Part shown: positions 35,967 through 46,538 of the stretch, piece by piece
How positions within the stretch are numbered: the first letter of the stretch is position 1
Layout: each line of letters begins with the position of its first letter
Assembly: GCA_039707655.1 (NCBI GenBank)
Contig: CM077665.1
Span: 140,059,148 to 140,123,147, forward strand
DNA from: Elymus sibiricus
Lineage: Eukaryota > Streptophyta > Magnoliopsida > Poales > Poaceae
Reading direction: 5' to 3'
DNA: 64,000 nt
Notes under the pieces: model-generated
What the model saw: the letters and a program-made list of their open reading frames with translations, nothing else
Told to the model about the DNA's origin: nothing
Databases searched by the model: none
Position numbers and translations under genes: made by a program

Positions 35967-38728
35967 CTAGGTTACCTCAATGGGGATATGCATGTCCCCA
36001 ACAACAAGTATATCATATTTCTTTTTGGCAGTAGGAAGAGGGAATTGAAAACCTCCAATAATAATCGTTGAAATTTTTCCAATGGAGTTGATACTATGAA
36101 CTTGAGGTTGTTTCTTCGAAAAGTGTACCGTATGCTCATTACCATTAACATGAAAAGTGACATTGCCCTTGTTGCAATCAATAACAGCCCCTGCAGTATT
36201 CAGAAAGGGTCTACCAAGGATGATCGACATACTATCGTCCTCGGGAATATCAAGGATAACAATTCCGTTAACATAGTAACGTTTGCAACCACAACAGGCA
36301 CATCCTCACAAATACCGATGGGTAAAGCAGTTGATTTATCGGCCATTTGTAAAGAGATTTCAGTAGGTGTCAACTTATTCAAATCAAGTCTACGATATAA
36401 AGAGAAAGGCATAACACTGACACCGGCTCCAAAGTCACATAAAGCAGTTTTAACATAATTTCCTTTAATAGAGCATGGTATAGTAGGTACTCCGGGATCT
36501 CCTGGTTTCTTTGGTACTCCACCCTTAAAAGTGTAATTAGCAAGCATGGTGGAAATCTCAGCTTCCGGTATCTTTCTTTTATTTGTCACAATATCTTTCA
36601 TATACTTAGCATAAGGAGACATTTTCAGAATATCAGTCAAGCGCATACGCAAAAAGACAGGTCTAAGCATTTCAACAAAGCGCTCAAAATCCTCATCATC
36701 CTTTTTCTTGGATGGCTTAGGAGGAAAGGGCATGGGTTTCTGAACCCATGGTTCTCTTTCTCTACCATGCTTCCTAGCAACAAAGTCTCTTTTATCATAT
36801 CTTTTGTTCTTAGGTTGTGGGCTATCAAGATCAACAGCAGGTTCAATCTCCACATCATTATCATTACTAGGTTGAGCATCCTCATGAACATCATCATTAA
36901 TATTATCACTAGGCTCATGCTCATTATCAGATTGTGTCTCAACATCAGAAATAGAAATATCATTTGGGTTTTCATGTGTATCTATAACAGGTTCACTAGC
37001 AGCATGCAAAGTCCTATCGTCATTCTTTTTCCTACTATTACTGGGACGACTAGGTGCATCAGTATTAACTCTCTGAGAATCTTGATCAATTCTCTTAGGA
37101 TGGCCCTCAGGATACAAAGGTTCCTCAGTCATTCGACAACCTCTAGTCACAACTTTAACAGAATGATCATTGTTCTTACCATTCATCTCATTAAGAAAAT
37201 CATTTTGTGCCTTAAGTACTTGTTCTACTTGAGTAGTTACCATGGAAGCATGTTTACTAATAAGCTTAAGATCATTGATAGTTCTACTCATATAATCACC
37301 TAAGCGATCATGCATGTAAGCATTATGTTTCAATTGTCTACTAACATAAGCATTGAAATTTTCTTGCTTGACTATAAAGTTATCAAATTCATCCAAGCAT
37401 TGGCTAGCAGACTTATTATAAGAAATATCACCTTCATCAAATCTACGGAGAGAATTTATCTCTACTACCTGTGTCGGGTTATCAAGACCATGTATTTCTT
37501 CAATAGGTGGTAGATTCTTAACATCTTCAGCTTTAATACCTTTTTCCTTCATAGATTTCTTTGCCTCTTGCATATCTTCAGGACTGAGAAATAGAATACC
37601 TCTTTTCTTCGGAGTTAGCTTTGGAGGTGGTTCGGGAATAGTCCAATCATTATCATTGCTCAATATATTATTCAATAGTAGTTCAGCTTGCTCAACAGTT
37701 TGTTCCCTAAAAACACAACCAGCACAACTATCTAGGTGGTCCCTAGAAGCATCGGTTAGTCCATTATAAAAGATATCAAGTATTTCGTTTTTCTTGAGAG
37801 GGTGATCAGGCAAAGCATTAAGTAATTGGAGAAGCCTCCCCCAAGCTTGTGGGAGACTCTCTTCTTCAATTTGCTCAAAGTTAAATATTTCCTGCAAGGC
37901 AGCTTGTTTCTTATGGGTAGGAAAATATTTTTTAGAGAACTAATATATCATATCCTGGGGACTACGCACACAACCAGGAGCAAGAGAATTAAACCATGTC
38001 TTAGCATCACCCTTTAATGAGAAAGGAAACAACTTCAGAATATAGTAATAGCGAATTTTTTCCTCATGAGTAAATAGGGTAGCTATATCATTCAATTTAG
38101 TAAGATGTGCCACAACCGTTTCATATTCATAACCATGGAAAGGATCAGATTCAACCAAAGTAATTAACTCAGGATCGACAGAGAAATCATAATCCTTATC
38201 AGTAACAAAGATAGGTGAAGTAGCAAACTTAGGATCATATTGCATTCTAGCATTCAAAGATTTTTCTTTCCACTTGCGTAGTAATTTCTTAAGATCATCT
38301 CTATCTTTACAAGCAAGAAAGTCCCTAGCTACCTCTCCCTCCATAACATAACCCTCAGGTATATCAGGAAATTCATATCTAGGAGAGCTAGGTCTAGCAG
38401 GTGTCTCATAGTGTTCAGTTTCAATAATTTCATCAGATTCAGAGATGTCATCAGTTTCAGCATTGACTCTAGCAATTTCTTCATCAAGAAATTCACCCAG
38501 TGGCACAGTAGTATCAAGCAAAGTATCTTCATAAATATCATGCATAGCAGAAGTGGCATCATCAATTACTTGTGACATATCAGATTCAATAGCAGGTGGT
38601 GGTGTCGCAAATTTACTCATAACAGAAGGTGAATCAAGTGCAGAGCTAGATGGCAGTTCCTTACCTGTCCTCGTAGTTGAGGGATAGATCTTGGTTTTAG
38701 CATCTTTCAGATTCTTTATAGTGATCAA
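35967..38728 (-). pseudogene. Gag-protease of gypsy B
   Basis: Gag starts with ATG at 38728. It is open to a TAG near 37940 and then continues in the same frame to about 36270, where a one-base loss shifts the frame for the last part of the protease (35967-36230). Gag core: KGDAKTWFNSLAPG, then EESLPQAWGRLLQLLNALPDH and LDSCAGCVF. A long low-complexity linker rich in Asp/Asn/Ser follows (residues about 430-640). Protease: CDFGAGVSVMPF, later IILGRPFLNTAGAVID. The order and style match Athila gag-pro, but the sequence differs from family A. No zinc knuckle was seen. Nothing of pol follows. Confidence 0.88.
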
Positions 38729-38769
38729 CAGATATAAATCCCAAGTGACTTAGAGAATAGAGCTATGCT

Positions 38770-38786
38770 CCCCGGCAACGGCGCCA
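38770..38786 (-). promoter_or_regulatory. Primer-binding site of gypsy B (tRNA-Asp)
   Basis: The element strand reads TGGCGCCGTTGCCGGGG, 11 bases inside the 5' LTR, identical to families A and A'. Confidence 0.93.
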
Positions 38787-38797
38787 GAAAAAGGTCT

Positions 38798-40199
38798 TGA
38801 TAACCCACAAGTATAGGGGATCGCAACAATTTTCGAGGGTAGAGTATTCAACCCAAATTTATTGATTGGACACAAGGGGAGCCAAAGAATATTCTCGAGT
38901 ATTAGCAGCTGAGTTGTCAATTCAACCACACCTGAAAGACTTAATATCTGCATCAAAGTATTCAGTAGCAAAGTAGCATGGAAGTAACGGTAACGATGGC
39001 AAAGTGACAGTAGCAGTTTTGTAGTGATTGTAACAGTAGCAACGGAAAAGTAACTTAGCAAAGATCAATATGTGAAAAGCTCATAGGCAATGGATCAGTG
39101 ATGGATAATTATGTCGGATGGCATTCATCATGCAATAGTTATAACATAGGGTGACACAGAGCTAGCTCCAATTCATCAATGTAATGTAGGCATGTATTCC
39201 GTAAGTAGTCATACGTGCTTATGGAAAAGAACTTGCATGACATCTTTTGTCCTACCCTCCCGTGGCAGCGGGGTCCTAATGGAAACTAAGGGATATTAAG
39301 GCCTCCTTTTAATAGAGAACTGGACCAAAGCATTAGCACTTAGTGAATACATGAACTCCTCAAACTATGGTAATCACCGGAAAGAATCCCAGTTATTGTC
39401 ACCCTGGGGGATGCGGATCATAACTCGTAATAGGTGTCTACAACTTGCAAGATAGGATCAAGAACACATATATATTCATGAAAACATAATAGGTTCAGAT
39501 CTGAAATCATGGCACTCGGGCCCTAGTGACAAGCATTAAGCATAGCAAAGTCATAGCAACATCAATCTCAGAACATAGTGGATACTAGGGATCAAACCCT
39601 AACAAAACTAACTTGATTACATGGTAAATCTCATCCAACCCATCACCGTCTAGCAAGCCTACGATGGAATTACTCACGAACGGCGGAGAGCATCATGAAA
39701 TTGGTGATGAAGGATGGTCGGTGATGACGACGTCATCGATTTCCCCTCTCCGGAGCCCAAATCAGACTCCAGATCTGCCCTCCCGAGGAAGAACAGGAGG
39801 TGGCGGCGGCTCCGTATCGTAAAACGCGATGAACTCTTCTCTCTGATTTTTTTCTCCACGAATAGGAATATATAGAGTTGGATTTGAGGCCGGAGGAGCT
39901 TCAGGGGGCCCACAAGACAGGGGGGCGTGCCCTAGGGGAGGGCGCGCGCCCATGGCTTGTGGCCAGGTGGTGGATCCCCTCCGGTTGATTATTTCGCCAG
40001 TATTTTTTATTAATTCCAAAAATATTCTCCGTAAATTTTCAGGTCAATCCGAGAACTTTTATTTCTGCACAAAAATAACACCAAGGCAATTCTGCTGAAA
40101 ACAGCATCAGTCCGGGTTAGTTCCATGCAAATCATGCAAATTAGAGTCCAAAACAAGGGCAAAAGAGTTTGGAAAAGTAGATACGATGGAGACGTATCA
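38798..40199 (-). repeat. 5' LTR of gypsy B
   Basis: 1402 bp, pairing with 20455-21854. The GC-rich inverted repeat at 39908-39966 has diverged from its partner (one arm now reads CATGGCTTGTGG). Confidence 0.95.
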
Positions 40200-40361
40200 G
40201 TCTACTAGAGGCATACTAGGGACACAGTGTTGTATATGTATCCACACATGTATTTGTGTTTCCAATCAATACAATTATAGCATGGATAATAAACGATTAT
40301 CATGAACAAGGAAATATAATAATAATCACTTTATTATTGCCTCTAGGGCATATTTCCAATA
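40200..40361 (-). repeat. 3' LTR of copia Y, right part, with B TSD
   Basis: GTCTA (40200-40204) is the right TSD of gypsy B. The rest completes the Y LTR up to its start, which is mutated to TATTGGAAATATGCCC on the '-' strand. The PPT GTGCAAGTGGGAGAC follows at 40362-40376. Confidence 0.92.
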
Positions 40362-40411
40362 GTCTCCCACTTGCACTAGAGTCAATAATGTAGCTCACAT
40401 CACTATGTGAT

Positions 40412-41108
40412 TTACATTGTAATGAATCTAACACCCATACAGTTCTGGTGTTGATCATGTTTAGCCCTTGGAAGAGGTTTAGTTAACGGGTCTGCGACAT
40501 TCAGATCCGTGTGCACTTTGCAAATATTTATGTTCTCCTCCTTGATGTAATCGCGGATGGAATTAAAGCGTTGCTTTATGTGTCTGGTCCTCTTGTGAAA
40601 CCTTGGTTCCTTGGCCAGAGCAGTGGCACCAGTGTTGTCATAGAACAGAGTCATTTGGTTCAGTGCACTGGGCACTACTCCAAGATCTGTCATGAACTCC
40701 TTCATCCAGACTCCTTCCTTCGCCGCCTCCGAGGCAGCGATGTACTCCGCTTCGCATGTAGAATCAGCTACCGCGCTCTGCTTGCAACTGCACCAGCTTA
40801 CCGCTCCCCCATTGAGAATAAATACGTATCCGGTTTGAGACTTAGAGTCATCCGGATCAGTGTCAAAGCTTGCATCGACGTAACCCTTTACGACGAGCTC
40901 TTGATCACCTCCATAAACGAGAAACATGTCCTTAGTCCTTTTCAGGTACTTCGGGATATTCTTGACCGTCGTCCAGTGTTCCATTCCTGGATCACTTTGA
41001 AACCTTCCGTCCATACTTATGGCAAGGCTGACATCAGGTCTTGTGCACAGCATTGCATACATGATAGAGCCTATGGCTGAAGCATAGGGGATGATACTCA
41101 TCTTTTCT
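40412..41108 (-). pseudogene. Copia Y RT end and RNase H
   Basis: This is the 3' end of the Y polyprotein, downstream of the D insertion. It has the RT C-terminal part SIIPYASAIGSIMYAMLCTR, then RNase H with KGYVDASFDTD, STCEAEYIAASEAAKE (catalytic Glu present) and a C-terminal ADPLTKPLPRAKHD. The frame is open and, with D and one CTATC copy removed, joins in phase with the coding frame at 56182-56597. This part is therefore intact in itself but belongs to a dead polyprotein. Confidence 0.92.
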
Positions 41109-41113
41109 CTATC
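41109..41113. repeat. Left target-site duplication of element D (CTATC)
   Basis: Matches 56182-56186. Confidence 0.95.
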
Positions 41114-41949
41114 TGTCGGCGCTCTGGATACCGGGGTACCCAGACTTGCCTGCCTGCGGTCCCAGGCGTGGCCCACCTCAATGACCAATTACGGCCCGGC
41201 GCGGCCTCTCTCGACACAAGGCCCTCGCGAGACCCCGTTCTCGCGAGGGAAGCAGCGCCAAGACCCGCGGGGATGTAGGCCTCCCCAGGCCCCCTCCTGA
41301 GCGGCGGAGACTCCTATGCAACACATAACCTCAGGAGGCCGAGGGTGACGCCAGCCAGGCCAGGCGGGCGCCAGCACGCCAGAGGGGACAGTTTCCCCTT
41401 TGGTGCAAAGGAGGCAGGGACGCACGCGGGTTCCCAAAGCGCCCCCCAAAGGTTTCCACTTCGGTGCAACAAGACCAAGACCCCGAGCCCCGCAGGACGG
41501 GCGTCATCACCGAGCCCACCACTGCATCACCGTCGACTACTTTGCAAGTAAAGACCACCTTTCATCAGGATAGGGTGTACCTCCTGTCCCCCTTCGAATT
41601 TGGCCGTTGTGGGATCCCTTCCCGCCATTGCGATAAGGGAAGAGGACCCGGGCCGCTATAAGTAGAGGCTAGGTAGCTCGGTAGAAGGAGAGGGTGACCA
41701 CCCCGCAAACACACCGTTGTACTAGTTCATCCACAAACCTCCTCGCGAGGCAATCCACCAAAAGGCAGGAGTAGGGTTTTACGCTTCGCAGTGGCCCGAA
41801 CCTAGGTAAACTCTCGTGTGTCATCGTCTTCCTCGCCATCGAGCGGGGTATCGTGTTGTGAGCTTGGAGGGGGCGAAGTTGTTGGGGAATCTTCGCACAC
41901 GCCCCTGGGTTCGAATTCCTTAGGGTTTTGCGGAGCCCGAAATCTGACA
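41114..41949 (+). repeat. 5' LTR of element D
   Basis: It begins TGTCGGCGCTCTGG and ends GAAATCTGACA. A promoter TATAAGTAG lies at 41657-41665. The GC-rich ORFs inside the LTR on both strands are not genes. Confidence 0.95.
41657..41665 (+). promoter_or_regulatory. TATA box in D 5' LTR
   Basis: TATAAGTAG after GGGCCGC, duplicated at 55889-55897 in the 3' LTR. A transcription start would be expected about 30 bases downstream. Confidence 0.6.
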
Positions 41950-41951
41950 TT

Positions 41952-41968
41952 TGGCGCGCCAGGTAGGG
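41952..41968 (+). promoter_or_regulatory. Probable primer-binding site of element D
   Basis: TGGCGCGCCAGGTAGGG, two bases after the LTR and starting with the TGG that pairs with tRNA CCA. I do not recognise the tRNA. It differs from the tRNA-Asp site of the Athila-type elements. Confidence 0.6.
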
Positions 41969-42930
41969 GGCGTGTCGGGGTCCTCACTAAAGCTTCGCCT
42001 CGCCTCCGCTCGGTGCTTCCAAGGCCAAGGGACGCCGAGCCCGCGCCGAACGACGGGCCGCCCGTGTTGCTCGGGCGACGCCACCAGACCTCGGCATCCC
42101 GCGCTGCCCCGCTTCCTCGTCGGAAGGCGCCATCTCCAGCCCGGCCTTGGACAGGCACCGGGGGCTGTCGCCCTCGTCAACCGCGCGACGAGCCCTCACC
42201 GCCCTGAACTTCCCCGGGGCCCACGTCGCGGCATCATCTCCCCGGGCTCGCTGTGACCCGGCACGCGGGCGAATCGCGCTCCTCGTAGCCCGTGAGCTGC
42301 AGTCTTTCCGTGTTGCTCACGGACGCTATGACAGTTGGATATGCCGCGCGGCCATAGGCACCACCCCGACAGGCGTGGCCCAGGCTCTCACCCTTGGGAC
42401 GGCCCAGGAGCGGGCTCGCGCCCTTGAGGTCGCTCAACCAGCCGCCGAGGCGCCGGGGGCGTGTGGGCGCGTCGGAGACGTGCGACGTGACCCGCACTAG
42501 CCGGAAGTGTGGCCTGGCTCGTCGGGCACGCAGGAGTTGGCCCTTGGTGCAGGCATGGGCCGATGGGAGCTGCCGGCCATGGGGGGTAGGTGCCATAACG
42601 CGCCCCCCGGCACTCCCGGTGGATTGAGGCAGGGCGTCCGGCGACTCACCTACACCAACGCCTGGGGGCTCGCGCGACTCTACCACGACCATGTCGGCGA
42701 GCGCCCGGGCCACGACGGGAACAGCGCCAGCTACGGCGACAGCAGGAGGAGTGTGCGCGGTTCCGCGAGCGGCTCTTGTCAAGGCTGGTGCGAACAGCCT
42801 CGTGAGGGCGGCTGGCGGGGCCGGCCTCATGAGGATCCCAGGAGCTGGCAGCCTCGTGAGGCGCGCCCACTGGTAGGGGGCTACCCTTGGCAAGCGCTTG
42901 GGTCCGCGGACCAGGGGTCGACTGCCTGGG

Positions 42931-43250
42931 GACGGAGGGTGGAACACACGCCCATGTCCTTAGGCAGGGCGGCACCGACTAGGAGACGGAGGGTGGAACA
43001 CACGCCCATGTCACCAGGCCAGGCGTTTCCAACCTGGAGACAGAGGGTGAAACACACGCCCATGTCTCCAGGCCAGGCGCCCCCAGCCAGGAGACGGAGG
43101 GTGGAACACACGCCCATGTCCCCTGGCAGGGCGACTCCTACCCGGAGACGGAGGGTGGAACATACGCCCATGTCTCCAGGCCGGGTTTCGCTCGACCAGC
43201 GGCGAGAGCTCACGTACTCACCCATGTCTCCGGGCCTGGTTCGCCCTGCC
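42931..43250. repeat. 54-base minisatellite in element D
   Basis: Units start GACGGAGGGTGGAACACACG at 42931, 42985, 43039, 43093 and 43147, exactly 54 bases apart, with a degenerate sixth copy after about 43201. Because 54 is 18 codons, the frames stay in phase on both strands and give a repeating 18-residue pattern (VEHTPMSPG on '+', PGDMGVCSTLR on '-'). Confidence 0.9.
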
Positions 43251-44159
43251 CGAGGACGGGCGGTGGGGTACCCACGTGGGGCTCCCGAGCACCCCAGCGA
43301 GGCGCGCTGGGGCACCGCCTTGGGTGAACGCCCCGCACGCGACGGAGGGCCCCAGCACCAAGCCCCGTCGGCGGCGCAGGGGGCTGCGGCGCCGCTATAA
43401 CGACGACATCCGTCCCCGGGCTTTGGAGGACCCGAGACCCCGCTCCGGGATGGGCTCTCCCTGCGAAAGGCGTGGGGGGCTCGCCCCACGCTCGAGGGCC
43501 CATTCGGGACCCACCCCACGTCGCCGCACCACGCTTGGGGGATGAGAGCGGGCTCCATGCCAGGGAGGCATGGGGCCCTCAGCGCACCCCCAGGCTCAAC
43601 CCGTCACACTCTCACGTAATAATGAGTGGGCTATATACGCCCGGAGCCCCCCGAGAACGCGGAGGGGTTCCATCCCACGCCCAAGTGGAAGCCCCATGCT
43701 CCGCGCTGGCGGACAGCACTGCCCCCCAATGGCTATGCCCACACAACGTGGAAGCCCTATGCTCCGCGCTGGGGAGAAGACGAAGGCGAAGACTAGCCTA
43801 GGTGCCGGACGCGGCTATTGCTTGCTTCTTTTTTGTGTTCGTATTACCACTTTTTGAAATGAAGTTGAAGATTTCGCAAAACTATTTGAAAAGGGGCGGG
43901 AACTTTTCTCTCTTCGCGATTCCTCCTTCTGGTCTTGAAGTCTTTTTCCTTTTGGATTGACACCATGTCAAGCGCGGCTAGCGCCCTTTGGCCCCTCCTC
44001 ATGGCCTCTCAGAGCAGGCCGGCAAGGGCCTGTCGCCTCGGGGGCACTCATCGCTTAAACGGTCAACCCCCTGCTCGGGGGCTTCAGCCACGGCCCAGCA
44101 TGACATCACGGAACCTCGGGAGGCTCAGGCGCCTCCCGAGGCGGTAGCCCGCGGAAAGG

Positions 44160-44600
44160 TAAGGAAGTCGCTTGAGCGTCAAGGGGGACTCCTGAACAAC
44201 GCGCCTCGGGAGCCTCACCGATCGCGTAGCTCCGCGCCCCTTGGTCTCGTCCTGGTGATCCGGACGCCCCAATTGTGGCCGAGGCCTCGCTCCCTTTGGT
44301 CTCGTCCGGTGATTCGGACGCCCCAAAAGCGGTCGAGGTCTGCTCGGGATCGGGCCCTGCCGACGTAGAGCGCCACTTGAGCGTTAAAGGGGGGGTTCCC
44401 AGGCGATACGTCTCGGGAACCTCACCGATCATGCAGCTCCGCGCCCCTTGGTCTCGTCCTGGTGATCCGGACGCTCCAATTGTGGCCGAGGCCTCGCCCC
44501 CTTGGTCTCGTCCTGGTGATCCGGACGTCCCAACTGTGGTCGAGGTCTGCTCAGGATTGGGCCCCGTCGACGCAGAGTGCAGAAAGGGCTCCCGAACCGC
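44160..44600. repeat. Higher-order repeat in element D
   Basis: The phrase TTGGTCTCGTCC plus GTGAT(C/T)CGGACG occurs four times (about 44240, 44296, 44449 and 44502). Pairs of units lie inside a larger duplication of about 208 bases that includes CGCTTGAGCGT...CCTCACCGATC. Confidence 0.75.
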
Positions 44601-44947
44601 CCCGAAAGCAAGGAAGAAGCTCTCCCAGGCGGGATCCTCGACCTCCCAGGATGCGGCACCTATGCTTCGCTACACTCGGGCTCGCCGTGACCCAATGAGC
44701 TAAGTACACACGCCTAACAAGGGCAAAACCTTCTAGTCAATTAATGGCCCCAATACCGGGCAGGAGGCATGAGCGCTAACGTGAAAATGCAGGCGCTACG
44801 TCTGTTACGTGACCCCATTGGGACTCTTGTGGTTCCAGGAGCAAGGGAGATCAGCGCGATGGAAGGAGCCCAGCCACTCTAGGCGGCGGGGCTGAGGGCC
44901 TGTCCTTGTGGGCGGCACACTCCCCCTCAGGAGGGCCCGCCCCGCGA

Positions 44948-44952
44948 GGGCC
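44948..44952. repeat. Left target-site duplication of gypsy C (GGGCC)
   Basis: Matches 53744-53748. Confidence 0.93.
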
Positions 44953-46538
44953 TGCTACTTCTTGAGCTTGCGTTGGTTTTCCCTTGAAGAGGAAAGGGTG
45001 ATGCAGCAAAGTAGATAAGTATTTCCCTCAGTTTTGAGAACCAAGGTATCAATCCAGTAGGAGGTACAAGCAAGGCCCCAATCTATGCACCTGCACAAAC
45101 AATCAAACACTTGCACCCAACGCTATAAAGGGGGTGTCAATCCCTTCACAGTCACTTGCAAGGATGAGATCCGATAGAGATAGATATAAAAGATTACTAA
45201 AACGATAATTAAAATAAAAGTAAATAAATTGCAGCAAAGTATTTTTTTTTTTTTAGTTTATAGATCTGAAAATATAATATGGAAAATAGACCCGGGGGCC
45301 ATAGGTTTCACTAGAGGCTTCTCTCTTGAAGGAAAATAATACGTTGGGTGAACAAATTACTGTCGAGCAATTGATAGAAAAGCGCATAGTTATGACGATA
45401 TCCAAGGCAATGATTATGCATATAGGCATCACGTCCATATCAAGTAGACCAAAACAATTCTGCATCTACTACTATTACTCCACACATCGACCGACTCCTG
45501 CCTGCATCTAGAGTATTAAGTTCATGAAGAACAAAGTAACGCATTAAGTAAGATGACATGATGTAGAGGGATAAACTCAAGCAATATGATGAAAACCCCA
45601 TCTTTTTATCCTTGATGGCAACAATACAAATACGTGCCTCGCTACCCCTACTTTATCACTGGGTGAGGACACCGCAAGATTGAACCCAAAACTAAGCACT
45701 TCTCCCATTGCAAGAATTACCAATCTAGTTGGCAAAACCAAACCAATAACTCGAAGAGACTTACAAAGATATGAAATCATGCATATAAGAATTCAGAGAA
45801 GATTCAAATAATATTCATAGATAATCTGATCATAAACCCACAATTCATCGGATCTCGACAAACACACCACAAAAGAGTATTACATCGGATAGATCTCCAT
45901 GAAGATCATGGAGAACATGGTATTGAAGAACATAGAGAGAGAATAAGCCATCTAGCTACTAGCTATGGACCCGAAGGTCTGAGGTAAACTACTCACTCAT
46001 CATCGGAAGGGCAATGGTGTTGATGTAGAGGCCCTCCGTGATCGAATCCCCCTCCGGCAGATCGCCGGAAAAGGCCCCAAGATGGGATCTCACGGGAACA
46101 GAGGCTTGCGGCGGCGGAAAAGTATTTTTGTGGCTCTCTTTGGTATTGGGAGAATATTTCTGAATTTATAGGCGAAGAGTTAGGGTTGGAGGAGCTACGG
46201 GGGGCCCACAAGCCAGGGGGCGCCCCCCCCCCAGGGGCGCGTTCTGGTGGCTTGTGGCCCACCCGTAGGTCTTCTGGCCTCTTCTCGAAGCCTCCTGGGT
46301 TCCTTCTGGTCCAAGAAAAATCAGCGTAGAATTTTATTCCGTTTGGACTCCGTTTGATATTCCTTTACTGCAATACTCAAAAACAAGGAAAAAAACAGAA
46401 ACTGGCACTGGGCACTAGGTTAATAGGTTAGTCCCAAAAATAATATAAAATAGCATATTAATGCATATAAAACATCCAAAACAGATAATATAATAGCATG
46501 GAACAATAAAAAATTATAGATACGTTGGAGACGTATCA
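44953..46538 (-). repeat. 3' LTR of gypsy C
   Basis: TGCTACTTCTTGAGC to GACGTATCA. A poly-T run lies at 45243-45255. The GC-rich module is at 46203-46260, with a C-run in its centre. The short ORFs recur in the other LTR and are not genes. Confidence 0.95.

Larger units (their letters stand above)
20455..40199 (-). mobile_element. Athila-type gypsy element B, pol-less, split by A'
   Basis: LTRs are 20455-21854 (1400 bp) and 38798-40199 (1402 bp). The net length without A' is about 9.5 kb. On the '-' strand the order is 5' LTR, tRNA-Asp PBS, gag-protease, a noncoding GC-rich stretch, an accessory ORF, a long 3' noncoding zone, PPT and 3' LTR. No RT, RNase H or integrase remains between the protease (ending at 35967) and the accessory ORF (starting at 35199), so B depended on another element's pol. 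Its last 20 LTR bases before the terminal few (GATCCCCTATACTTGTGGGT) are identical to those of family A. Confidence 0.93.
41970..44947 (+). other. GC-rich internal region of element D without recognisable gene
   Basis: About 3 kb of very GC-rich DNA that stays open in several frames on both strands simply because stop codons are rare. None of the frames shows gag, protease or RT motifs. It includes the 54-base tandem array at 42931-43250, the repeats at 44160-44600, and GC-poor spacer near 43800-43960. Confidence 0.6.

Noticed and set aside
36767..37303. 178-codon '+' strand frame opposite B gag
   Set aside because: It is the antisense shadow of the Asp/Asn-rich gag linker, giving an Ile/Asn-rich translation with no domain.
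42931..43250. Tandem 54-base units resembling a CRISPR array
   Set aside because: The units are contiguous with no unique spacers, and this is plant nuclear DNA. It is a minisatellite.
41802..43801. Long GC-rich frames on both strands inside element D and its LTRs
   Set aside because: The same frames recur in the second LTR, or are caused by stop-poor GC-rich repeats. No gag, protease or pol motifs were found.
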